From Siphonodentalium dalli (Eukaryota; Mollusca; Scaphopoda; Gadilida; Siphonodentaliidae): a stretch of DNA of 64,000 nucleotides. This document shows positions 19,925 through 31,806 of this stretch, in pieces. The stretch spans positions 31,624,342 through 31,688,341 of the forward strand of contig CP136069.1 of the NCBI GenBank assembly GCA_032622095.1, in the 5' to 3' direction. The number at the start of each line of letters is the position of its first letter. Position 1 is the first letter of the stretch. The position numbers and the translations under genes were made by a program. The notes below the pieces were generated by a model. It did not search any database, had not been told where the DNA came from, and saw nothing but the letters and a program-made list of their open reading frames with translations.

Positions 19925-20009
19925 TATGTCAGCCTAATAATCAAAGAACATTTCCTAAGGGAACTAACTACTCATCAATGAGTATTTAGTATAGAAAGGG
20001 TTATCCAAT

Positions 20010-20074
20010 AGGAAATGTTCAGATAATAAGTTCATAGGTCATTTGTTGAACTTATTATGTAAACATTTCCCTCA
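20010..20074. repeat. Short hairpin repeat, family D
   Basis: GGAAATGTTCAGATAATAAG and inverse GAACTTATTATGTAAACATT. Confidence 0.7.
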
Positions 20075-20445
20075 ATAAATAAGACTTCTGTACTTTTATT
20101 TATCTGTCTTCTGCTTATATTACCTGTACATCCCTGCAAATGAGTAAGACCATTCCGATGTGCACTTTTTAACTGACTGGGAGAATCCATTTAGTATAGA
20201 AAGGGTTACTGTTGGGACAAGAATATTTATTTTTAATGGCCGATATGTGTGGCTGTTACCCTTTATTTACTAAATGGACTCATCTGTCAGTTATAAAAGT
20301 GTATATTGGAATGATCTATTATTCATTTGGAGGGATGTTTAGAAAATATCAGTAGACAACAGGCAATACAAATGCGTAAGGATTCTTATTGGGAAATGTT
20401 CAGATAATAAGTTAAAACGTGTCTAGATGTTTTGTTTATCATTTC

Positions 20446-20832
20446 CAAGCTTTGAAATAGTGTGTCTGTCATTTACAGAATGAGGTACCTAGAGGGTGAA
20501 TTTAGTTATGCTACCCCACACAGTGTGCTAGCATCACTAAATTCACCCTATGGGGACCTCATTCTGCCTAGGCCTCATGATGTCATGAAGAGATATATTC
20601 AAGAAGACTGATTTTAAACACATCAAGAAGTATGAGACTGATCTCAAATTAACATTGTTTTTAGTTACATTTTCCCCTTCTGTTTAGTTTCTATATCCCC
20701 TAATCTGCAGAAGATAAAATGCATAATCGAGGTGACTAATGGGTGAACATCGCCAACTTCAACTGGGGAACTTCAATCTCATCCTTCTGGGGACCTCATT
20801 CTGCCCATGACAGACACACTATTTCAGGGCTT
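20446..20832. mobile_element. Family B MITE, long composite
   Basis: CAAGCTTTGAAATAGTGTGT ... CACACTATTTCAGGGCTT with a middle segment related to the long variant. Confidence 0.82.
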
Positions 20833-21052
20833 TATCATATCGATACCTATCATATCAATATTAATTCTGGTCTATGCTTGTGCTATATATAGCCTATACT
20901 GTTATTTATTTATTCCGTCCTGTTCAATACATTATGTGTTTCATGTGACTTGAACATCTAGACATGGATATGTGGAGTAGAGAGGGACATGTTAGTGGAT
21001 ATGTTTGGGGATTTTCCCCAACATCATTGTTGAGAAGTTTAAATGCATAGTC

Positions 21053-21305
21053 CAAGCCTTGAAATAGTGTGCCTGTCATTTGCAGAATGAGGTCCCCAGA
21101 GGGTGAATTTAGTGATGCTACCCTGCATAGTGGGCTAGCATCACCAAATTCACCCTCTGGGAACCTCATTCTGCTGAGTTGTAAGCAGAATGAGGTACCC
21201 AGAGGGTGAATTTGGTGATGATAGCCCACTATGCGGGGTAGCATCACTAAATTCACCCAGGGGGACCTCATTCTGCAAATGACAGATACACTATTTCAAG
21301 GCTTG
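21053..21305. mobile_element. Family B hAT-type MITE, complete
   Basis: CAAGCCTTGAAATAGTGTGC ... ATTTCAAGGCTTG with perfect 8-bp target duplication GCATAGTC (21045-21052, 21306-21313). Confidence 0.93.
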
Positions 21306-22974
21306 GCATAGTCCGGTTATATTCAAGTTGCATTAAGTTTGCCAAACTTTATAGAGTAACTTTCACTTAGATTGACATTGAAAGTGAATTCCATCCTTGT
21401 TGAATTTGTGAATTGATCCTTGTTGAATTCGGCTTTATCCAATCGAGTCAAGCACTTTCTAAATATAACCTGGTTATAGAATTAAAAATGGCAGCAAAGT
21501 TCATTCAAGTCACAGAGAAGGAAACCAGTGTTAGAATTCTAAGCTGAATCCATGCACTTTTACTCTCCCAATTGAATGATCAATTATTGACAGTAGTTAA
21601 GATCACTAGGCTCCAAGTCTGGAAATTGGACTATGCCTTTAATTTGCACATCCCCCTCTTCTGCCACCTTGCATAAGATTTTTCATAGTATTATTGTAAG
21701 TTTTATAACTGGAAAATGTTTGTCATCCAATCTTTTATTACAGTATGCTGGAAAAAAAAGCTGAAAGCTACATTGTGTCTTGAAACTTTATAAAAAATTG
21801 AAAATGTTTGACCCCGAGGACTTGGTGGGTTCATGCAAAATTACATAAATTTTATGAAAGTCTGTAAAACAACTATCATCAACAAGTACATAAAAATATA
21901 TCTATTTTCTTCTTATTTCATTCTAAAGTAGCATTCAGGCGAGCCGTTGCGTTACAGACAATAACACAAAGGCGTTCAGATGGCTTCGATGCATCCCGTT
22001 ACATTGTATCAGTTAACACAAGCGATGTAGAGATTCTATTTTCAAAGCAACGTTAGGCTTAATGCATACCTTATATTAACGTTTCTTGTTTTCAATCGAT
22101 AAAAGATGGCAACCATCTTTGAAGCAAAGGAAAATGGACTTTGAGTCAATTTATGTCAATAAAGTGTTAGTTGTTGGGATTTGACATCATCCTAGAACTA
22201 TTAATTTATTACATATGGATTGACTTACAATAATGCATTTATTTATTCTAATATCAAATTATTAAGCTGCAATTATTAAGAAAGGAAGCTCTGCGTTATA
22301 AAGCAACGTATACACTCGTGTGAACAGTTACACAGACAGCAGATCGTGTCAATGCAACGTACAGACCGACGCAACATACTTGTCTGAACACTTCTTCATA
22401 TCTCTCCAATGATACCAAAGTTTAATAAAAACTTAAACAAGTTTAGATTAAACTATTTGAACTTGTTGACAATTCGCTATAACAGATTTGTTTACAAAAT
22501 AATGGTTTCAACACGTGAAATTTCGTTAGAAATAATGAATATATTTAAAGAACAAATTTTTATCTATTTCTCCATGTTCTGGGTGGTGATATTTTACATT
22601 TTATTATAGTTTTATAGTTTTTGCACATTTACCCACCATGAGTGCTGTGGGTTCCTTTAATTGAAAACACATATTTTACACTGAATGTTAAAATATCGTA
22701 CCAATCTCAACCTAATTTCCAGTCGGAAATTTTCAACTGCCGTCATAATGACAAGCACATACATAATGACAAGCACATACTGATACAAACATGCATCGGT
22801 CATTTGCACTTTTTCGGCCAGTTATTGACCGTGACCGGATGCTTATTCCCAGACTTGGCTGTCAGTCATGAAGTTTCTAAATAATAAAAAAATTTGTCTC
22901 CATTTTCTGAGGGTGAAGAATTGAAGTTTTTTGCTTTGACAATAACACTTCCGTTATGCCTTGATTTATGCATG
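21306..22974. other. Unassigned stretch, dispersed repeat M in part
   Basis: 22082-22330 (GTTTTCAATCGATAAAAGAT, TTAGTTGTTGGGATTTGACA) matches 57296-57535 and partly 58195-58325, marking dispersed family M. At 21929-22055 there is a short open stretch behind an AAAG acceptor-like site, which I could not assign. Confidence 0.5.
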
Positions 22975-22976
22975 TA

Positions 22977-24866
22977 CAGTAAAACCTCTACAAACCGAAA
23001 ACCCTTTGGACTGGCCCTTCTGTTCGGTTTAGAGAGGTGTTCAGTTTATAGAAAATCACACTACGATCCGAATGTATTGACGTCTTTACTATGAGCTGTC
23101 AAAGCACAACCAATCATTTTTGATTAATTTAACTTTATTTAATAAAGTACCAAATAAAATATAAATAACAATAGATAACACATGGTTATAATACAATGCA
23201 CCTAAATTATACCTGCATGTGTCTATTAATTAATCAACTCTTCCCTAAATGAGCCCTTAATAGTGCACATTGAAAACTGGATGCAGGAAAATTACCTAAG
23301 TGATGTCCATTGACAACGTAATGGGAATGTCTGTTGCTGCTTGCAAGTAAACAACTTGGATTAACTGCTATATTTGCATTAATCATTGTGCCCATAATTA
23401 TGTCACAAAAGATCTCCATTAATCCTAAAAGTAGGGCTGGACGATATTAACGAAAATAAAAACCGTGATTTTTGGAAATTAAAACAGCGGTTAATGATAT
23501 AATCGCAGTTTTTTTTTTCAAACAGATACTAGAAACTGAAAACAATTTCTCACTGTTCGCTAGAATCACATCATTGTCATTAATTTTGACAAGTTGACGT
23601 CGGGAATAACATACACAACCACTCAACCAGTGACAACCTCATGCTCAATCGATTATTCGGAATGAAAAGTAAATTCACTGGTTAAATTCCGCTATTCGGA
23701 CAATTTCGTTCCGGTGACTTGACAAATTCTGGTATATACCAGTAATTAATAAAACCATTATCTCGTCTATGCCAAAACTAAAAGTGTTCTATACTATAGT
23801 ATCCTTTTCTAACTCGGTATGTTCAACTATGTTGAGTAAATATATATGTTATTCCCGATGACACTTGCGTCGCTTGACAAATGGAAATGTGGTTTACCGT
23901 CAAGACAAATTTGACAATGAGGTTCAGTCTTTTAGCGAAGTCCAAACACACGTAGTACATAACTTTTGGAATTCGGCCAAGCAAGGACACCATGTATTTT
24001 TGGTCGGGTTTGAAGCCCTAATTCTATACAATTGGTTTTAACCAATCGCATTGAGTGGTTTCTTCTAGACAAGAAGAGGGCGGCATCTTCGCCCATTTAT
24101 TATTTTGATTGACGGTGCATGTGCATCATTGTACTGAAGGAAGAGGCGTGGCATAACTGTCATTCATATTGATCTATCACCTGATCAGTCGTCGATTCAT
24201 TTGGTGAATTCTCTTGTAATAAATATTACGCAGGGAAGTCGGAGGGTTTGTGTAATATTGTGAGCGAAATGGGGACGTATTCTGGGTTTTCATATTCACC
24301 TAATTTCGTTAGTCGTTCTAAACGTTGTTTACTATGATGATTGAATATTGAAAAAATCAGGACATGGGATTTAGTTGGAATTTAAAACTTAAATAACTCG
24401 ATTTAGGCTTGAGTTAAACTATTTGTTTGTATACGCTTATGATTGGCTGGCACCCACTGATTGTCAACGATATTACGATTATTTTAGTTTAGACGATATT
24501 ACTGACGATATTGAAATTTTAACCGGGTATTGTCGATTAATCGGGAAACCGCCCAGCACTACCTAAAAGTTGTGTCACTAGTGTCAGCCCAACTCATGGC
24601 AAAGGTGATAAAAAGCTCACACCAACAGTGCAACTTTTGAATTAACATGTTGTGTTGATTGGTACTGTTCCGCATCCCGCGTTTGGCTTTTGGAGGTAAA
24701 AATTAATGTATTCGTTCACTTGTGGACTGGAAAAGCCGTCAGATGTTCGGAATAGAGAGTTTCCGGTTTATAGTGGGAATTGTTAGTGATAATGCATTTG
24801 GGTGAATTATGGAGATATGGAGAGGGATTCAGTTTATAGAGGGTCCGGTTTGGAGATGTTTTACTG
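22977..24866. mobile_element. Pogo/Tc1-like element carrying a nested hAT element
   Basis: TA-CAGTAAAACCTCTACAAACC ... GGTTTGGAGATGTTTTACTG-TA; TA target and CAGT ends fit the pogo/Tigger style. Interrupted by the hAT element at 23432-24561; without it the host is about 0.75 kb and non-coding. Confidence 0.8.
23432..24561. mobile_element. hAT element, non-autonomous, 1.13 kb, nested
   Basis: Ends TAGGGCTGGACG and CGCCCAGCACTA, flanked by perfect 8-bp duplications CCTAAAAG (23424-23431, 24562-24569). No transposase frame seen. Confidence 0.9.
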
Positions 24867-25000
24867 TACAATTTTTTATTAATTAACATACCGCATGTCT
24901 ACGAGATTGACTTTATCGTCCCTTTAAGGACCCTTTTACACAATCTGCCATATGTTTGATGTGTTTGATATTTTTTTGCCAACAGGCAGTCCTGAAAATA

Positions 25001-25240
25001 TGGTGCTGGACATTTGTAGAATGAGGTCCCCCAGAGGGTGAATTTATTGACGCTACCCCGCAGAGCGGGCTTGTTAATTTTATAATAAAGATACTTTCCA
25101 GAGAAGATGAGGCCTAAACAGAATGAGGTCCCAAGAAGGTGAATTCAGTTACGCTACCTGCACTGCAGGCTAACATCACTAAATTCACCTTCTGGGGACC
25201 TCATTCTGCAAATGTCTGGCACGATATTTTGAGGTCTGCT
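25001..25240. mobile_element. Family B MITE, long variant, degraded
   Basis: Two B hairpin arms and ACTTTCCAGAGAAGATGAGG middle; ends in GCACGATATTTTGAGG. Confidence 0.78.
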
Positions 25241-25393
25241 AACAGGTGACATTTCTGCTGCCGACTGAGTGATACTGCCTTGTTTTGTAGACCATGTTTC
25301 CTGTATTGACGACAGCTTGGGATTACGACTTAGATGCTCTCAGTATGATGTAAATCCAACCCATTCTTATCCATTCAGAAATAAAATGGTTAA

Positions 25394-26096
25394 CCCTTTT
25401 AATGAGGTTCATGGTGGGAGCTGTTCTGGTGCAACATTCAAGATCCTGTGCCAGTGCATTCTCTTATATGTGACCCGCCATATCAAATCCAGTCGTAAGT
25501 CGGGATTTTTATTACCCTGTGCCAATGCATTCTCTTATATATGCGAGTCGACCATAGGTCGCCTCGCATATATAAGAGAATGCATTGGCCTAACAATTTT
25601 AAACAATTTTAATAATTTTTTCTTGTATTCTTTAACAATTTTATAATTTCACCCATATAGAGCCCCAGACAAACATGAGCAGACGACACTCTTCTACATG
25701 CTTCTATATATGTGTGGGGCTCCCTGCAGGGTAATGGATGTTTTTTTATTTTATGTCCTAAAAATTGTAAGAAACATTTATTTAAAAAAAATGATGAAAA
25801 ATTGTTAGGCCAATGCATTCTCTTATATATGCGAGGCGACCTATGGTCGACTCGCATATATAAGAGAATGCATTGGCACAGGGTAAAAAAAATCCCGACT
25901 TACGACTGGATTTGATATGGCGGGTCACATATATGCGAGTCTCCCATATAAGGGAGCCTCGCATATATAAGAGAATGTCCTGGCTCACAAGATCAAGGTA
26001 AATATTGTTAGGCCAATGTACTCTCTTCTATATGGGAGGCTCCCTATGGGAGACTTGCATAAATAAGAGCATGCATTGGTACAGGGTTGCGCCAAA
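25394..26096. mobile_element. Family C piggyBac-like MITE with nested element L
   Basis: TTAA-CCCTTTTAATGAGGTTC at left; right end degraded after GGTACAGGGTTGCGCC. The left hairpin module is split at CTCTTATAT by element L (25470-25928). Confidence 0.75.
25470..25928. mobile_element. Element L, nested inverted-repeat element
   Basis: GTGACCCGCCATATCAAATC ... GATTTGATATGGCGGGTCAC, apparently duplicating ATAT of its target. Carries its own CCAATGCATTCTCTTATATA hairpin arms. Second copy at 53179-53579. Confidence 0.8.
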
Positions 26097-26136
26097 GTTT
26101 TCTGTAGGTATTGGGATCACTCAATTATTGCTCAAA

Positions 26137-26390
26137 CAAGCCTTGAAATAGCGTGTCTGTCATTTGCAGAATGAGGTCCCCAGAGGGTGAATTTAGTGAT
26201 GCTACCCCGCATAGCGGGCTAGCATCACCAAATTCACCCTCTGGGGACCTCATTCTGCTTACAACTCAGCAGAATGAGGTTCCCAGAGGGTGCATTTGGT
26301 GATGCTAGCCCGCTATGCGGGGTAGCATATCTAAATTCACCCTCTGGGGACCTCATTCTGCAAATGACAGGCACACTATTTCAAGGCTTG
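26137..26390. mobile_element. Family B hAT-type MITE, complete
   Basis: CAAGCCTTGAAATAGCGTGT ... TTTCAAGGCTTG with perfect target duplication TGCTCAAA (26129-26136, 26391-26398). Confidence 0.93.
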
Positions 26391-26676
26391 TGCTCAAACA
26401 AGTCCCAAAATGAGACATTCAAAATGATTAGTTTGATGAGCTGCCCATTGGTAGCTAATAATACATATTGTAGTGATTATAATAGAAAATGAATGAGATA
26501 ATTTTGAAATATCCAAACCTGCAATAGAGACACTGATGTGTCAGGTGTGTTCCTTGTCAAACATAGAAGATATATGACGTTACTCTGTGGATATCTAATC
26601 CACTTTTATTGATCGTAGTAAAAGTACCATCATCATGGATATTTTAGTACCATCATCACACTGATCATCATACATA

Positions 26677-26841
26677 CAGTAATGCCCTAAATAATCGACT
26701 CCTTAATCACAGCAGAATTATGGGCAACTTTTCAGGATTTAGTTGGAAATATGGCTTGTTGCCATACATCAGAAAGCTCAATTCGAAAAGTTACCCATAA
26801 TTCTGCTGTGGTTAAGGAGTCGATTATTTGGGGCATTACTG
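26677..26841. mobile_element. Family A palindromic MITE, centre deleted
   Basis: CAGTAATGCCCTAAATAATC ... GGGGCATTACTG flanked by TA. Confidence 0.85.
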
Positions 26842-26938
26842 TATTTTCTGGGAATTGCTAAGTAAACAAATTTATTTCCTCCACCAGTTGTCTGAATATT
26901 CTGGCTGCATCTAGTGCAGCTGATATCCCAAGTGTGGA

Positions 26939-27149
26939 CACGCCTTGAAATAGGGTGTCTGTCATTTGCATAGTGGGCTAGCATCACTAAATTCACCCTC
27001 TGGGAACCTCATTCTGCGGAGGTGTAAGCAGAATGAGGTCCCCAGAGGGTGAATTTGGTGATGCTAGCCCACTATGCGGGGTAGCATCACTAAATTCACC
27101 CTCTGGGGACCTCATTCTGCAAATGACAGACACCCTATTTCAAGGCTTG
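26939..27149. mobile_element. Family B hAT-type MITE, left arm deleted
   Basis: CACGCCTTGAAATAGGGTGT ... CACCCTATTTCAAGGCTTG with perfect target duplication AGTGTGGA (26931-26938, 27150-27157). Confidence 0.9.
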
Positions 27150-27404
27150 AGTGTGGACAGAGGAAACACCATCCAGATAGTATTCGTTTACTCTGTGAGA
27201 GTTTTGTTTCGTGTAATGTTACTAATTGTCGTTCACTTTTTGTTTTGTAGTTAAGATTAATTTTGTAACAAGAATATTTATATTATATATTTATCTAAAC
27301 TAATCATGTTCCTTTATTGATCAATTTTATCTGGTTCCAAACAAAACAATAGGGCAAGCAGAGACAGAGAACATGCCACCACATTGTTGTAAGGCATGGT
27401 ATAG

Positions 27405-27985
27405 CTATAACAGACAGTGTTATCATAAAACACCGATTCGCAACATTATAAGGTCAGGTCATGGGGGGTATACTTAACGGACATTCTTATCATAAACCGG
27501 CCATTGACAGACAGTGTTATCATAAAACACCGATTCGCAACATTATAAGGTCAGGTCAATGGGAGGTATAATTAATGGACATTCTTATCATAAACTAGCC
27601 ATTAACGGACAGTGTTATTATAATGGGGGGGGGGGGGGGGGGGGGGGTATAATTAATGGACAGTCTTATCATAAACCGGCCATTAACAGATAGTATTATC
27701 ATAACCCCCATTAATAGATAGTGTTATTATAAACCGGCCATTAACAGACAGTGTTATCATAAATTGACCATTAACAGACAGTCTTATCGTAAACCGGCCA
27801 TTAACAAACAGTCTTATCATAAACCCCCATTAACAGACTGTTATCATAAATCAATCACTAACGGACAGTGTTATCATAAATCAACCATTAATGGACAGAG
27901 TTATCATAAAATAATTAACAGTGTTATCATAAAACGCCCATTTAAAAATCATAAACCGAGGTATAATTAACAGACATTGTGACAT
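27405..27985. repeat. ~30-bp minisatellite
   Basis: Many units of CATTAACAGACAGTGTTATC-ATAAACCGGC with variation, interrupted by a run of more than 20 G (27624-27650). Confidence 0.9.
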
Positions 27986-28200
27986 AACCCTCTGGGGACC
28001 TCATTCTGCAAATGACAGGCACACAAAACCAAGCCTTGAAATAGGGTGTCTGTCATTTGCAGAATGAGGTCCCCAGAGGGTGAATTTAGTGATGCTACCC
28101 CGCATAGCGGGCTAGCATCACTAAATTCACCCTCTGGGGACCTCATTCTGCAAATGACAGACACCCTATTTCAAGGCTTGCACAAAACTCAGGCTTGAGA
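27986..28200. mobile_element. Family B end interrupted by another family B copy
   Basis: ACCCTCTGGGGACCTCATTC...GGCACACAAAAC is the right arm of a long-variant copy; its final CACAAAACTCAGGCTTG resumes at 28181 after the nested insertion. Confidence 0.85.
28030..28180. mobile_element. Family B hAT-type MITE, single hairpin, nested
   Basis: A perfect-ended 151-bp palindrome CAAGCCTTGAAATAGGGTGT ... CAAGGCTTG with 8-bp duplication CACAAAAC (28022-28029, 28181-28188). The best single proof of the family's boundaries. Confidence 0.95.
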
Positions 28201-28280
28201 GCATCCTGTATGAAGCGTGAGAACCACTCATAGAACTGTGTTGGTGTTGGCTTCAATAACCACAAAGGTTGAGAATCATT

Positions 28281-28639
28281 CAGTGTGTCATTTGCAGAAT
28301 GAGGTCCCCAACAGGTGAATTTAGTGACACTATCCCGCACAGCAGGCTAGCATCACCAAATAATTTGATAATATTTGATAATAAAGAAACATTCCAGAGA
28401 AGATTAGGTCCCCAACAGGTGAATTTAGTGACACTATCCCGCACAGCAGGCTAGCATCACCAAATAATTTGATAATATTTGATAATAAAGAAACATTCCA
28501 GAGAAGATTAGGCCTAAGCAGAATGAGGTCCCCAGAGGGTGAATTGAGTTATGCTAGCCCGCTATGCGGGATAGCGTCACTAAATTCACCCTCTGGGGAC
28601 CTCATTCTGCAAATGACAGGCACACTAAACTCAGGCTTG
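28281..28639. mobile_element. Family B MITE with internal tandem duplication
   Basis: A 104-bp unit (28305-28408, 28409-28512) is repeated without a difference that I can see; the right hairpin and end CACTAAACTCAGGCTTG follow. Confidence 0.85.
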
Positions 28640-29106
28640 AAGCTTGAGCATCCTTCATAGAACTGTGTTATGCTGTAGTAACTCCGAATTGGTCGTTATC
28701 CCATGCAGTAACTCACAGAATCCTGCTGCGTCACATTCACTCTCTAATTAGTGTCCTGCGATTGCATCAAATCAAATTTCAATTCTTGTTCAGTCTCTGA
28801 ATTTAATGGAATCATATTTGATATTGAGTAGTCAGTTTTGATTTGATTCACACTATATGAATGCCGCTATATTCTCATAAGCTATCGTCTACCAAATCTT
28901 CAAAGAATAAAAATAAAAGACAATAATTGTGAATTTCATCATATATTGGAATCATCTTCGACATTACCCCATGAAAGTGCATGTACAACATTTTAATTTG
29001 ATGTCAAACAGTCGTAGACTCGAAATCACTTGTGATGACCTATCATGAAGTCTATGCACTATTCATGATCACATGATAAGAAGCTCTTGGCCAAATGAGC
29101 CCTTAA

Positions 29107-29457
29107 CCCTTTACCCAACAGAAGGGCCCTGTGCCAATGCATTCTCTTATATATGCGAGTCGACCATAGGTCGCCTCGCATATATAAGAGAATGCATTGG
29201 CTTAACACATTAAAAATTATAAAATTGTTAAAGAATGTAAGAAAAAGTGTTAAAAAAAAGATTTTTTTTAGGCCAATGCATTCTCTTATATATGCGAGTC
29301 GACCATACACGGGGCATAACTGTAACTATCACAATGTGGTCAATGAGCCGGTTCCAATGATATCCATATTTTTATGGTTCTATTGAGACAGACCGAAGAT
29401 ATTTTAGGCTGTTGAAGCTTTATTTGGCCGGTTTTGGCCGTTTTGTTGGGTAAAGGG
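29107..29457. mobile_element. Family C piggyBac-like MITE (CCCTTTACCC ends)
   Basis: TTAA-CCCTTTACCCAACAGAA ... TTTTGTTGGGTAAAGGG-TTAA, opposite orientation to 1559-1950, second hairpin arm partly lost. Confidence 0.88.
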
Positions 29458-29943
29458 TTAAATCATGTTGTTAAATATCCAACAGTTTTCTCAACTTATT
29501 TGGGATATAACATCGCATGTTTAAACAGAAATGCCGCTTTTTTATGTCACCAAGAACATACTTTCGAAGTCACATACAAGTCATAACTTGTTATGTGTTA
29601 AAACGCGGGCATCATTGAACATTTATCCTTTGTGCTGTGACTAATTTTCCACATTAATCAATCAAGCATTTGAAAGAAACAGATCTAATTAAATCGCGAA
29701 AATATGGCCCATTATCTTGTTGCTCTGGTATCCCGCGAAAATAACGCGTATCGCAGGGCCCACTATCTTGTTGCTCTGGTCTGAATACGTGCCTATTCAC
29801 CTGGCATAGGGTTGTATGAGTACAGAGTACATTGTATCTCTTCCGGATTGTTCTTGGTAAGATAGATTGCTGCTAGGAATATTCTATTTCTTGATTTCTG
29901 AAATTAGATGAAATTAAATTCAGTTCTAAAAATATATATATAA

Positions 29944-30183
29944 CCCTTTTATGATGGGAGCTACACTGGTGCAGCATTAAAGACATGTGCCAGTGCATTC
30001 TCCTATATATGCGAGCCTCGCATATATAAAATAATGCACTGGCTTACGAGATCAAGGTAAATATTGTTAGGCCAATGCATTCTCTTATATATGCGAGGCG
30101 CCCTATGGGCGACTTGTATATATAAGAGAATACATTGGCACAGGGTTTTCGCAAAAATTCAGGAAACTCCAGACATGGAAGGG
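29944..30183. mobile_element. Family C piggyBac-like MITE (CCCTTTTATGA ends)
   Basis: CCCTTTTATGATGGGAGCTA ... CCAGACATGGAAGGG-TTAA; left TTAA has mutated to ATAA. Confidence 0.82.
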
Positions 30184-30468
30184 TTAACTGAAATGGCTCG
30201 TTCGAGCCCCAAAACTAAGCAAACATAATTTTGTAAGTGGTATCTCGAAACATACCTACGTGGAAGATTTCCAAACAAGTTCATCAAATACAGCACTGAA
30301 AATACGGGTTTTGTTTCGTAAATTTGAGATTGTTATGTTTATCCCATTTAAATTGTTTTAGTCAGCGATCGCAAAAAATTGCAATTGTTGACCACGGGAA
30401 ATAATCTGGAGCTGTCTTAGAAAAAATGAAGAGAAAGCAGTGCGTGACGTTTTTGAATAACATGTTAA

Positions 30469-30838
30469 AGTGATGTGAAACACTCTGGTTGGGTGATCAA
30501 ATATAAATGGTGAATATTTTTGCTCAAAGTAGCTATTTATACGAATATTAATACAAAGTTACAGCACACACACCGTCATTCTTATATATTAATTAAATGC
30601 AATGATTCTCGACGGCGAAATAATTTGCATTAGTTTATCACCGATTTTCGCGTCCCGAATCGAGATGTAAATATTTACAATTAAGCGTAGTTCAGATGGT
30701 GATATCTATGGAGTGGTATGGTCGATTTCTTTGAGATTTTTGGTAATGCTAGTAGAATGCTATATTCCCACAGTTGGAAATATGGCCTGGGTACTAACTT
30801 ATCAGTTTCTTGCACCAGAACAAGTCCATAATATGTCT
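30469..30838. mobile_element. Family K TTAA-flanked element
   Basis: TTAA-AGTGATGTGAAACACTC ... TCCATAATATGTCT-TTAA. Inverse of 59611-59980 and 60438-60722. Confidence 0.82.
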
Positions 30839-30982
30839 TTAAGATAATGAAATATATATTTTCTGGACATTTTCGATTTCAATTTTCAATTTTCCGATGA
30901 CTGAATGTCACAGTTTTTCTTTCAGGGGCCTGAACATTTTGTTTGAAGTTGTATTTTTTATGACTTCAATGTGTCTTTCTGG

Positions 30983-31048
30983 GACATATATAAGAGAATG
31001 CACTGGCACAGGATCTTTAATGCTGCACCAACTCCCCTCATGAAAGGG
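30983..31048. mobile_element. Family C element end fragment
   Basis: GGACATATATAAGAGAATGC-ACTGGCACAGG ... CTCATGAAAGGG-TTAA, right end only. Confidence 0.75.
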
Positions 31049-31418
31049 TTAAAGAAAAACAAGCTAGAGTATAACAAGCCTAAAGACTGAAGGTATATCT
31101 CTGACATTTTTCATCTGAGCCACTTGATATCCTTGAATTTCAAGGCAGAAAAAAAGCCATACAAATAGCTTAAAGGCATGGATGGCCTTCACGGTGGGTA
31201 TACTGTTACAATAGTTAAAAACCGCTATAAACAAAGAATATTAATATAGACAGACTTCGTTCTTATACCAACCATAAATATCGCATAAATATATGTTATT
31301 GTCAAGTTTGTATATGTAAAAAAAGCCAAAAATGTTACAGAACCTGGTTTTGGTTACATAACACAGCATACAAACTTGAAAATAACATACTAATTACGCG
31401 ATATTTATGATATGAACA

Positions 31419-31673
31419 CAAGCCTTGAAATAGCGTGTCTGTCATTTGCAGAATGAGGTCCCCAGAGGGTGAATTTAGTGATGCTACCCCCGCATAGCGG
31501 GCTAACATCACCAAATTCACCCTCTGGGAACCTCATTCTGCTTACACCTCAGCAGAATGAGGTTCCCAGAGGGTGAATTTGGTGATGCTAGCCCGCTATG
31601 CGGGGTAGCATCACTAAATTCACCCTATGGGGACCTCATTCTGCAAATGACAGACACACTATTTCAAGGCTTG
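31419..31673. mobile_element. Family B hAT-type MITE next to POLR1H exon 3
   Basis: CAAGCCTTGAAATAGCGTGT ... TTTCAAGGCTTG; target duplications TATGAACA / TATGTACA match 7 of 8. It ends 23 bases from the exon border. Confidence 0.9.
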
Positions 31674-31696
31674 TATGTACATGTATGTGTACTCAC

Positions 31697-31806
31697 CCGC
31701 ATTTAGGACATGAGTAGAACACCGTTTGACCTTCATCTGCTGACCTAGTTTGTCGAGTTGTGTACGTCATCCCATCTCCTCCACACTTACTACATTTCCT
31801 GTCGAT
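31697..31806 (-). CDS. POLR1H: POLR1H exon 3 (TFIIS-like ribbon)
   Basis: Acceptor CGTTTACAG. Encodes [20 protein letters not shown] then [17 protein letters not shown]. The reading frame meets TGA directly at GGG-TGA, yet GGGTGAGTAC is also a good donor. A B-family hAT MITE with its target duplication lies 15 bases past this boundary. Confidence 0.92.

Noticed and set aside
27405-27985. CRISPR-like array
   Set aside because: Direct repeats without regular unique spacers, in an animal genome; a minisatellite.
30186-30230. tRNA-like GTTCGAGCCCC
   Set aside because: No acceptor stem or anticodon arm can be formed around it.
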